This document shows, piece by piece, positions 1 to 5,576 of a DNA stretch of 15,805 bases. The DNA is from an uncultured Thermoplasmata archaeon (lineage in GTDB: Archaea; Thermoplasmatota; Thermoplasmata; Methanomassiliicoccales; Methanomethylophilaceae). How positions within the stretch are numbered: position 1 is the stretch's first letter; each line of letters opens with the position of its first letter. The stretch spans positions 1-15,805 of the forward strand of contig CAMNNR010000014.1 of assembly GCA_946545675.1 (NCBI GenBank), given 5' to 3'. The position numbers and the translations under genes are program-made. The notes below the pieces were generated by a model. It saw nothing but the letters and a program-made list of their open reading frames with translations, searched no databases and had not been told where the DNA came from.

Positions 1-193
1 TGGCGATTCCCTCGTAGCCCTTGAGAGGGTGGGTGGGGATGTCGGGCATGGATGCGGTCATCCTGTCCTTATCGAGGTTCTCGTCGAAGAACACTGGCAG
101 GATGAAGTTGGAGGGGTCGAGGCGGGTCTCGCGCACGAGGTCCCTGATCTGGGGGGTTGTTCTGAGCCTTCTCGGCCTGGTCTGTGGAAACAT
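1..193 (-). CDS. hemB: Porphobilinogen synthase (delta-aminolevulinic acid dehydratase), N-terminal part
   Basis: Condenses two 5-aminolevulinate molecules to porphobilinogen, the second committed step of tetrapyrrole synthesis in the cytoplasm. Only the first 64 codons are in the window; the gene runs off the left edge. Reading from the ATG at 193, the protein begins MFPQTRPRRLR and continues through LVRETRLDP, FILPVFFDE and a SMPDIPT segment. This is the recognisable N-terminal pattern of the HemB family (RPRRLR, RxLVRET, FIxPxF, SMPG). The start is supported by a GGAGTG ribosome-binding site (200-205 on the minus strand) that overlaps the TGA stop of hemA. The gap to hemA is 5 bases, so the two genes are almost certainly one operon with translational coupling. 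Active-site lysines and metal ligands lie outside the window. Confidence 0.93.
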   Translation of the reverse strand, partial: MFPQTRPRRLRTTPQIRDLVRETRLDPSNFILPVFFDENLDKDRMTASMPDIPTHPLKGYEGIA

Positions 194-198
194 TGTGT

Positions 199-1449
199 TC
201 ACTCCTTCTCTGGTTTGATGTCGAATATCTGTTTGGCGGCCTCGATGACTTCGGAGTCACCGTTCTTGGCGGCCGCTCTCAGGTTTTTGATTATCTGTGC
301 GCTGATCCTGCTCACGATGGAATGCGTGAGGTCGTCCAGAAGTTCATCCGCGTCTTTCTTGCCCACGCACGAGTTGGCCTTGATGACCTCGGCAGTGCGG
401 ATCTCCTCGAAGTCGAGGGAGAGTTTGCGGATTATCTGGTTCGCGCCCTCGATCTTCTCTTCCTCCTCTACCCTTGCGAGTTCCTGGCTGATGATCTTCT
501 GGGCGTTGGTTATCTCTTTCTTCCTGCGGGCCACGTTCTCCGCGGCGATGGCATCTAGCGAGGCCATGGTGCGCAGGGTGACGTTGGGGAGTTCCTCGAC
601 GTTCGGGTCCACGTTGGTGGGAACGGACACGTCGATAATCAGGAGGGGCTTGTTCTCCCTTCCTTTCATGGCTTCGGCGATCTTGTCCCTGTCTAGGATG
701 TTGTGCTTAGCCGAAGTGGCGACCAGGAGTAGGTCGGATTTGTTGATTACCTCCTTGAGACGGTCGAATCCGATGGCCACTCCCTCGAGTTCCTTTGCGA
801 GTTCCTGAGCCCTCTGGAAGGTCCTGTTGGAGACGATGACTGTGCGGGGGCCCTTGCCCACGAGGTTCTTCGCTATGACTCCCGCCATGTCGCCGGCACC
901 GATGATGGAGATGTCCTTCCCTTCCAAGGGGCCGATCTTCTCCTGTGCCAGCTCTATCGCGGCATAACCTACGGAGACTGCTCCTTTGTTGAGATCGGTC
1001 TCCGTTCTGACTCTCTTGCCTACGACGATCGCGTTGTTGAAAAGCGAATAGAGCACACGCCCCACGTGGCCTTCTTCCTGGGCCTTTGCGAACGCGTCTT
1101 TGGTCTGGTGCTGGATCTGGTCCTCGCCCACGATCAGCGAGTCGATTCCGCAGATGACCGTGAAAAGATGCTTGATGCAGTCCTTGTCATCAAGTATGTA
1201 CCAAACCTGGCGGTCTGCGAATGGGACGTTCTTCTTGACGAGTGCGTTGAGGGAACGTTTCATTCCGTCGCTGTTGTTGGTGGAGATGTAGGCCTCAAGT
1301 CTGTTACAGGTTCTGATGACGACATATTCATCGACGTATTTGTTCTTGGCCAGCTCTTTATTGACTGCTTCGTTCAGGTGGGGGATGATGTCACTGAGGC
1401 ACTCCATCCCTCCCGCGGATGAGTGTGTTATGTGCAGACTTACCAGCAT
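199..1449 (-). CDS. hemA: Glutamyl-tRNA reductase
   Basis: Reduces glutamyl-tRNA(Glu) with NADPH to glutamate-1-semialdehyde, the entry step to tetrapyrroles (heme, siroheme, F430, corrinoids). The 416-residue length is normal. The catalytic cysteine is Cys48 in the TCNRLEAY motif. A GEDQIQHQTKDAF segment follows, in which His stands where most family members have Gly (GQVK), a small oddity. The Rossmann NADPH-binding motif IIGAGDMAGV sits near residues 181-190, and the helical dimerisation domain fills the last ~100 residues. The ATG at 1449 is the only start: in frame, an upstream TAA lies 24 bases before it. Expression probably starts from the TATA element near 1501-1513, giving a leader of about 35 bases. 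It is the first gene of a hemA-hemB operon and is divergent from hisS. Confidence 0.97.
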   Translation of the reverse strand: MLVSLHITHSSAGGMECLSDIIPHLNEAVNKELAKNKYVDEYVVIRTCNRLEAYISTNNSDGMKRSLNALVKKNVPFADRQVWYILDDKDCIKHLFTVICGIDSLIVGEDQIQHQTKDAFAKAQEEGHVGRVLYSLFNNAIVVGKRVRTETDLNKGAVSVGYAAIELAQEKIGPLEGKDISIIGAGDMAGVIAKNLVGKGPRTVIVSNRTFQRAQELAKELEGVAIGFDRLKEVINKSDLLLVATSAKHNILDRDKIAEAMKGRENKPLLIIDVSVPTNVDPNVEELPNVTLRTMASLDAIAAENVARRKKEITNAQKIISQELARVEEEEKIEGANQIIRKLSLDFEEIRTAEVIKANSCVGKKDADELLDDLTHSIVSRISAQIIKNLRAAAKNGDSEVIEAAKQIFDIKPEKE

Positions 1450-1465
1450 TTGTATCCGCTCGATA

Positions 1466-1494
1466 GTGTTACGTTAACTGTTCCTCCGTAGCAC
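1466..1494. promoter_or_regulatory. Imperfect inverted repeat in the hemA leader/promoter, possible operator
   Basis: GTGTTAC (1466-1472) and GTAGCAC (1488-1494) are separated by 15 bases. A perfect repeat of the left arm would read GTAACAC, so there is one mismatch in seven. The element lies just downstream of the hemA TATA box, around the expected transcription start, where a bound repressor could block initiation. From memory, GTGTTAC/GTAACAC half-sites have been proposed for NikR-type nickel regulators in some archaea and Desulfovibrio. With F430 a nickel tetrapyrrole, this would make sense for hemA. The match is short and could be chance. Confidence 0.3.
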
Positions 1495-1500
1495 ACTTCC

Positions 1501-1513
1501 TTATTATAATATT
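1501..1513 (-). promoter_or_regulatory. TATA box of the hemA-hemB operon
   Basis: An A/T-only run containing the palindrome ATAATATTAT lies about 50-65 bases upstream of the hemA ATG in an otherwise mixed sequence. With the usual archaeal spacing of about 25 bases, transcription would start near 1482 and leave a leader of about 33 bases. No good ribosome-binding site lies close to the ATG; the GGAGG in the leader (1483-1487) is too far away, about 34 bases. Confidence 0.5.
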
Positions 1514-1563
1514 ATGCGGGTTGGTTTTACGAGCCAAGTGGAATGTCGAAAAATTCGGGCCAC

Positions 1564-1575
1564 GTTATATTAATA
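1564..1575 (+). promoter_or_regulatory. TATA box of hisS, deciding the start codon
   Basis: The sequence GTTATATTAATA is centred about 28 bases before the ATG at 1598. An archaeal transcript would therefore begin at or next to that ATG (leaderless). The in-frame ATG at 1577 touches the TATA box and would lie upstream of the transcript, so 1598 is preferred. There is no Shine-Dalgarno sequence in front of 1598, which also suits a leaderless mRNA. Confidence 0.6.
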
Positions 1576-1597
1576 AATGGTCCGCATTAGTCGGTGC

Positions 1598-2845
1598 ATG
1601 GTTCAATGTCCGCGCGGTACCAGGGATTTCCTCCCTGATGAGCTGGAGAAGAGGAGGGCCTACGAAGGCACATTGCGTAACGTAGCCCGCAGGTTCGGTT
1701 TCAGGGAGATTCAGACTCCCATTTTCGAAGAGGCAGAACTGTTCATCCTCAGGTCTGGTCCCAACGTGCTGAAGGAACTCTACGCTTTCAAGGACAAGGG
1801 AGATAGGGATCTGGCACTTCGTCCCGAGATGACTGCCGCGGTAGTAAGGGCATTCGTTAACGGTATGAGCAACGATCCCAAACCTATAAAGGTCTTCTAT
1901 TTCGGACAGTGCTTCAGGTACGAAAGGCCCCAGGCAGGCAGGTATAGGGAGTTCTTCCAGTTCGGTGCGGAGATTATGGGTGCGGCAACACCTGAGACCG
2001 ATGCGGAGGCCATCTGCATGGCAGCCACCATGATCAAGAGTCTGGGTCTTAAGAACTACAAGCTCAGAATCGGACACATCGGGGTACTCAGGCAGAGGAT
2101 CGCCGATATCGGCGTCCCCAAGGAGAGGACTGCGGAAGTCCTCCAGAAGCTGGACAAGAAGCTTTACGATGAGGCCAGGCCTCTTCTGAAAGAGATGGGT
2201 GTCAGCGACGCTGACATGGATGATCTGTTCAAACTCACCGAGACCGTCGGCGGCACCGAAGTGCTCCCGATGGTGCCCGGAGAAGCCGGGGATTACCTCA
2301 GGGAGGTCGTCGACTATCTGGACCATATGGGAGTCAAGGACGTCGAGATTGATCTCGGTGTTGTCCGCGGACTCGATTACTACACCGGAATGGTCTTTGA
2401 GGCCGAAGCCCCGGTACTGGGTGCCGAGAAGCAGATCTGCGGAGGGGGTTCCTACACCCTGTCTGAGCTGTTCGGCGGGGAGAAGGTTTTCTCCACAGGT
2501 TTCGCTGTCGGATTCGACAGGATTCTTCTCGCTATGGAGAAGGAAGGCATCGAATACAAGAGGGAGGGTATCGACGCATATGTCGTCGCTGTCTCGGACG
2601 ACGTAAGGAAGGACTCCTTCGGAGTGGTGTCGATGCTCCGTGAGAACGGCATATCCGCCGACATCGACATCATGGGCAGGAAGCTCGGCAAGGCCATGAA
2701 ATCCGCTTCAACGGTATGTGCCAGATATGCGGTCATCGTAGGCGCCAACGAGTTTTCCAGGAAAGCGGTCACCCTCAGGGACATGGAGTCCGGGGAGCAG
2801 ACCGAGGTACCCATCAGCGAGCTCGTCCAGAGAATCAAAGGCTGA
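1598..2845 (+). CDS. hisS: Histidyl-tRNA synthetase
   Basis: Class II aminoacyl-tRNA synthetase that charges tRNA(His). Starting at 1598 it has 415 residues, normal for a prokaryotic HisRS, and begins MVQCPRGTRDFLPDE, the usual opening of the family. Class II motif 2 is visible as FYFGQCFRYERPQAGR, followed by the FFQFGAEIMG strand. The histidine-binding signature is VVRGLDYYTG with catalytic Arg257. Motif 3 is GFAVGFDRILLAME, and a C-terminal anticodon-binding domain covers roughly the last 90 residues. An alternative ATG at 1577 would add seven residues, but it lies against the TATA box and is judged wrong. The gene is divergent from hemA and is followed after 9 bases by a phosphatase gene, so the two are probably co-transcribed. 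Confidence 0.96.
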   Translation: MVQCPRGTRDFLPDELEKRRAYEGTLRNVARRFGFREIQTPIFEEAELFILRSGPNVLKELYAFKDKGDRDLALRPEMTAAVVRAFVNGMSNDPKPIKVFYFGQCFRYERPQAGRYREFFQFGAEIMGAATPETDAEAICMAATMIKSLGLKNYKLRIGHIGVLRQRIADIGVPKERTAEVLQKLDKKLYDEARPLLKEMGVSDADMDDLFKLTETVGGTEVLPMVPGEAGDYLREVVDYLDHMGVKDVEIDLGVVRGLDYYTGMVFEAEAPVLGAEKQICGGGSYTLSELFGGEKVFSTGFAVGFDRILLAMEKEGIEYKREGIDAYVVAVSDDVRKDSFGVVSMLRENGISADIDIMGRKLGKAMKSASTVCARYAVIVGANEFSRKAVTLRDMESGEQTEVPISELVQRIKG

Positions 2846-2854
2846 TTCCCCGCC

Positions 2855-3352
2855 ATGCCAGACATACTGCCCTCTTCCGAATGGCCCGCAAGGATCGCGC
2901 CCGGGACAGTCATTTTCGTACGTCACGGCCAGAAGGCCGGAGGCGGTTTCTCAGCCGACCTTACTGAAAAGGGTCGCAGAGATGCAACCGAAGTGGGCAG
3001 AGCCCTTTCCGACAAGGTCGACTTTTTCATCGCCAGTCCCTCGCCGAGGACCGTTTCCACCGCGGAATGCATCAGGGAGGGGAACGGTTCCGATGCCAGA
3101 ATACTGCAGGAAGAACAGCTTGCGGAGCCGGGTCTGGGTCTTTATACGGAATTCCGTCCGGCGATGAAGTCGTTCATGACCCGTATCCTGGAAATTGTCG
3201 AGGTCAACCGGGCGCAGATCACCGTCGCTGTCACACATAATTTCGTTGTGGACTATGTGGCAGCGGTATTCGGCGGTTCGGGCGAATCCGATTTGCTCTG
3301 CGGACTTATCGTGGACGTTGGACTCATCCGTGCCGCTGTCGAACAGCTCTGA
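2855..3352 (+). CDS. Small histidine-phosphatase (phosphoglycerate mutase-like) family protein
   Basis: A 165-residue member of the histidine phosphatase superfamily. It shows the phospho-acceptor motif VRHGQKAG (His24 in RHG), LTEKGRRDA, the family's SPSPRTVSTA segment with a phosphate-contacting Arg, and the second catalytic His128 in VTHNFVVDY. All core residues expected for a phosphatase are present, so it is probably active. The substrate cannot be told from the sequence; the short length resembles SixA-like or minimal phosphatase forms rather than glycolytic phosphoglycerate mutase. It has no signal peptide or membrane segment. It starts 9 bases after hisS, so it is probably expressed from the hisS promoter, and its ribosome-binding site is weak. 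The position between two tRNA synthetase genes may be coincidental. Confidence 0.88.
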   Translation: MPDILPSSEWPARIAPGTVIFVRHGQKAGGGFSADLTEKGRRDATEVGRALSDKVDFFIASPSPRTVSTAECIREGNGSDARILQEEQLAEPGLGLYTEFRPAMKSFMTRILEIVEVNRAQITVAVTHNFVVDYVAAVFGGSGESDLLCGLIVDVGLIRAAVEQL

Positions 3353-3360
3353 GTCGCGCA

Positions 3361-3370
3361 CATACATATA
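3361..3370 (+). promoter_or_regulatory. Possible TATA box for thrS
   Basis: CATACATATA lies in the 80-base gap between the phosphatase stop and the thrS ATG. Its centre is about 67 bases before the ATG, which would give a leader of about 40 bases. That leader ends in a weak AGGAAAG ribosome-binding site. Read-through from hisS is equally possible. Confidence 0.35.
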
Positions 3371-3432
3371 GGGGGAATCCTTTTTGCGGGTTGTCCGACG
3401 CCTGTTGTAAGGGCGGATAGGAAAGTACCCAC

Positions 3433-5190
3433 ATGAAAGCATTACTTAACGACGGAACTGTACAGGAAATGGAAGATGGTCTCTCGGTACTGAGGCACAC
3501 TACATCCCATGTTCTTGCACAGGCTGTGAAAAGGCTCTATCCTGAGACCAAACTCGCCATCGGCCCTTCCGTGGCCGACGGATTCTACTATGACATGGAC
3601 CGCGAAGGCGGTTTCATCGACGAAGACCTCGTGAAGATCGAGGCCGAGATGAAGAAGATCGTGAAGGAGAACCTCAAACTCGAGACCTTCGCCCTCCCCC
3701 GTGACGAAGCCATCAAGCTCATGCAGGACAAGAAGGAAGATTACAAGGTCGAACTCATCAGGGACCTCCCCGAAGATGCGAAGATCACCTTCTACAAGCA
3801 GGGCGAATTCACCGATCTCTGCGCGGGACCGCACGTCCTTTACACAAAACAGTGCAAAGCGTTCAAGCTCACTTCCGTGGCAGGGGCATACTGGCGCGGC
3901 GACGAGCACAACAAGATGCTCACCAGGATCTATGGAACCGCATTCGAGTCCAAAGAGGAACTCGACGCATACCTCACGATGCTGGAAGAGGCGAAGAAGA
4001 GGGACCACAGGAAGCTCGGAAAGGAGCTCGGTCTCTTCATGTTCGCGGAAGAGGGACCCGGATTCCCCTTCTTCCTCCCCAAGGGAATGGCCCTCAAGAA
4101 CACCCTCATGGAGTACTGGAGGGAGATCCACAGGGAGTATCATTACAACGAGATCTCCACCCCCCTCATCATGAACCAGTCCCTATGGCTGCAGTCCGGT
4201 CACTGGGATCACTATAAGGACAACATGTACACCACGACCATCGACGATGAGCCCTACTGCATCAAGCCGATGAACTGTCCCGGTGCGATCCTCACCTACA
4301 AGAACGAGGCCCACTCCTATAGGGACCTGCCCCTCAAGTACGCTGAGGTCGGTGTCGTTCACAGGCACGAGAGGTCCGGAACCCTTCACGGACTCATGAG
4401 GGTCAGGTGTTTCACCCAGGACGATGCACACCTCTTCGTGACTCCCGACCAGATCGAGAGCACCATCGAGGATGTAGTCAGCATCATCGATACAATCTAC
4501 ACCAAATTCGGTTTCAAGTACAAGATCGAGCTCTCCACCCGTCCCGAGGACAGCATGGGAAGCGACGAGGACTGGGAACTGGCCACCAACGGACTCAAGT
4601 TCGCTCTGGAGAAACTCGGCCGCAAGTATGAGATTAACGAGGGCGACGGAGCGTTCTACGGCCCCAAGATCGACTTCCACCTTGTCGACGCCATCGGCAG
4701 GACCTGGCAGTGCGGAACCATCCAGCTCGACTTCCAGATGCCCCAGAGGTTCGGAATCGAGTACACCGGTGCGGACGGAGCCAAGCACCACCCGATTATG
4801 ATCCACCGTGTGGCCTTCGGTTCGATCGAGAGGTTCATCGGAATCCTCATCGAGCACTATGCGGGTAAGTTCCCTGTCTGGCTGGCGCCCGTGCAGGTCA
4901 AGGTCATGTCCGTATCCGAGAAATCCCGTGAATATGCGGAGAAGATCACCAAGGCCTTCTTCGATGCCGGATTCCGCGTCGAGAACGATGCGAGGGACGA
5001 GAAGATCGGATACAAGATCCGTGAGGCACAGCTCCAGAAGGTCCCCTACATGCTCGTCATCGGCGAGAAGGAATCCGAGGACGGAACCGTCGTAGCTGTC
5101 AGGAGCAGGGACGGCGGTGATCTCGGTACTATGAAGACGGAAGACTTCATCGCCAAGGTCAAGAAGCAGATCGCGGACCGCGAAGATTGA
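3433..5190 (+). CDS. thrS: Threonyl-tRNA synthetase, bacterial type, lacking most of the TGS domain
   Basis: Charges tRNA(Thr) and, in bacterial-type enzymes, removes mischarged serine. The 585 residues contain the bacterial N2 editing domain with its four signature residues His22, His26, Cys130 and His134. The class II catalytic core has zinc ligands Cys282 (MNCPG), His333 (TQDDAH) and His458 (MIHR), and a C-terminal anticodon-binding domain covers about residues 480-585. Against E. coli ThrRS (~640 residues) these positions are shifted by about 52, because the N-terminal TGS domain is almost missing: only about 21 residues precede the editing domain. Archaeal ThrRS normally carries an unrelated editing domain, so this gene was probably acquired from bacteria. 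Segments such as KRDHRKLGKELGLFMF and EEGPGFPFFLPKGM resemble clostridial enzymes. It is the last plus-strand gene before a UUCG hairpin. Confidence 0.96.
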   Translation: MKALLNDGTVQEMEDGLSVLRHTTSHVLAQAVKRLYPETKLAIGPSVADGFYYDMDREGGFIDEDLVKIEAEMKKIVKENLKLETFALPRDEAIKLMQDKKEDYKVELIRDLPEDAKITFYKQGEFTDLCAGPHVLYTKQCKAFKLTSVAGAYWRGDEHNKMLTRIYGTAFESKEELDAYLTMLEEAKKRDHRKLGKELGLFMFAEEGPGFPFFLPKGMALKNTLMEYWREIHREYHYNEISTPLIMNQSLWLQSGHWDHYKDNMYTTTIDDEPYCIKPMNCPGAILTYKNEAHSYRDLPLKYAEVGVVHRHERSGTLHGLMRVRCFTQDDAHLFVTPDQIESTIEDVVSIIDTIYTKFGFKYKIELSTRPEDSMGSDEDWELATNGLKFALEKLGRKYEINEGDGAFYGPKIDFHLVDAIGRTWQCGTIQLDFQMPQRFGIEYTGADGAKHHPIMIHRVAFGSIERFIGILIEHYAGKFPVWLAPVQVKVMSVSEKSREYAEKITKAFFDAGFRVENDARDEKIGYKIREAQLQKVPYMLVIGEKESEDGTVVAVRSRDGGDLGTMKTEDFIAKVKKQIADRED

Positions 5191-5199
5191 AACTTTTCA

Positions 5200-5215
5200 G
5201 GGCCCTTCGGGGCCC
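5200..5215 (+). terminator. GGGCCC-TTCG-GGGCCC hairpin behind thrS
   Basis: A perfect six-base GC stem closed by a UUCG tetraloop (CUUCGG) begins 9 bases after the thrS stop codon. Such hairpins are very stable in RNA. It may end the transcript or protect its 3' end. There is no T-run behind it, only scattered T residues, so a classical intrinsic terminator is not certain. Confidence 0.45.
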
Positions 5216-5345
5216 ATCTCCACTTTGGACTCCTGGGTCTTGTGTGGGTCCACGCAATATGTCGTATTTTACGAATCCCAGTGTTGGGTAAGGGGGTTTC
5301 CCGCTCATGCGGGCGTGATATGGTCAGGCACCAAGCTCGGTCATT
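5216..5345. other. Intergenic stretch with several short potential hairpins, no gene recognised
   Basis: No convincing ORF or tRNA is present. Besides the UUCG hairpin upstream there are three short stem possibilities: TGGAC/GTCCA (5226-5230 with 5248-5252), CCCA/TGGG (5277-5280 with 5285-5288) and CCCGC/GCGGG with a TCAT loop (5300-5313). Each is short, and together they might be part of an untranslated RNA or be chance. No cobalamin-riboswitch box was seen. Confidence 0.3.
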
Positions 5346-5465
5346 TTGAAGAACAAACTGTCTGCTGTATATGGGATAAAGGCCAAAATCATAGATGATG
5401 ACGGGAGACCGCATGTGATTCTCAAGGATGCGCTCCGCATTTCAGATATGCCTTCAGCGGCGTAA
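5346..5465 (+). CDS. Possible short ORF, 39 residues, TTG start
   Basis: An open frame runs from an in-frame TGA (5316-5318) to the TAA at 5463-5465. The first plausible start is TTG at 5346, giving a peptide with the middle part KAKIIDDDGRPHVILKDA. The composition looks protein-like (mixed charged and hydrophobic) rather than random, but no family is recognised and no ribosome-binding site is visible before the TTG. It could be a genuine small protein, the remnant of a decayed gene, or chance. Its stop is directly followed by GGAGG and the ATG of a second short ORF, a layout that makes both slightly more believable. Confidence 0.2.
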   Translation: MKNKLSAVYGIKAKIIDDDGRPHVILKDALRISDMPSAA

Positions 5466-5472
5466 GGAGGAC

Positions 5473-5574
5473 ATGAGGCGATATTCCAGGTTCCTTGGTA
5501 TAATGGCCATTTACATTATGGTTTTAACATCCAAAGATATTAAATCGTGTATTTCGGATTCCTGGCCGATATAG
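5473..5574 (+). CDS. Possible leader peptide, 33 residues, just before cobN-1
   Basis: ATG at 5473 follows TAAGGAGGAC, a strong Shine-Dalgarno-like sequence, though the spacing of two bases is shorter than usual. The peptide begins MRRYSRFLGIMAIYIMVL, with a short basic start and then a hydrophobic run that could be a signal or a membrane segment. It ends with TAG at 5572-5574, only two bases before the cobN-1 ATG at 5577. Such a stop-start arrangement suggests translational coupling or a leader peptide. Against it, a TATA-like element (5535-5544) lies inside the ORF and would give a leaderless cobN-1 transcript without this peptide. Confidence 0.27.
   Translation: MRRYSRFLGIMAIYIMVLTSKDIKSCISDSWPI
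5535..5545 (+). promoter_or_regulatory. Probable TATA box of cobN-1
   Basis: AGATATTAAAT is centred about 37 bases before the ATG at 5577, so transcription would begin around 5565. That leaves a leader of about 10 bases. No ribosome-binding site precedes 5577, as expected for a nearly leaderless mRNA. The in-frame ATG at 5547 lies between the TATA box and the predicted transcript start and is therefore unlikely. Confidence 0.45.
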
Positions 5575-5576
5575 GT

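Noticed and set aside
1565..2326. A 253-residue minus-strand frame across hisS
   Set aside because: The opposite strand is clearly HisRS with all class II motifs; this frame is a by-product.
4183..4857. A 224-residue minus-strand frame across thrS
   Set aside because: It is a mirror of the strongly coding ThrRS frame in a GC-rich gene; its sequence resembles no protein.
5046..5414. A 122-residue minus-strand frame covering the end of thrS and part of the following gap
   Set aside because: Half of it is antisense to ThrRS, and the part in the gap has no protein-like motif or start signal.
5216..5576. A cobalamin riboswitch upstream of cobN-1
   Set aside because: No B12-box-like sequence was found, the region lacks a matching fold by eye, and such riboswitches are not expected in archaea.
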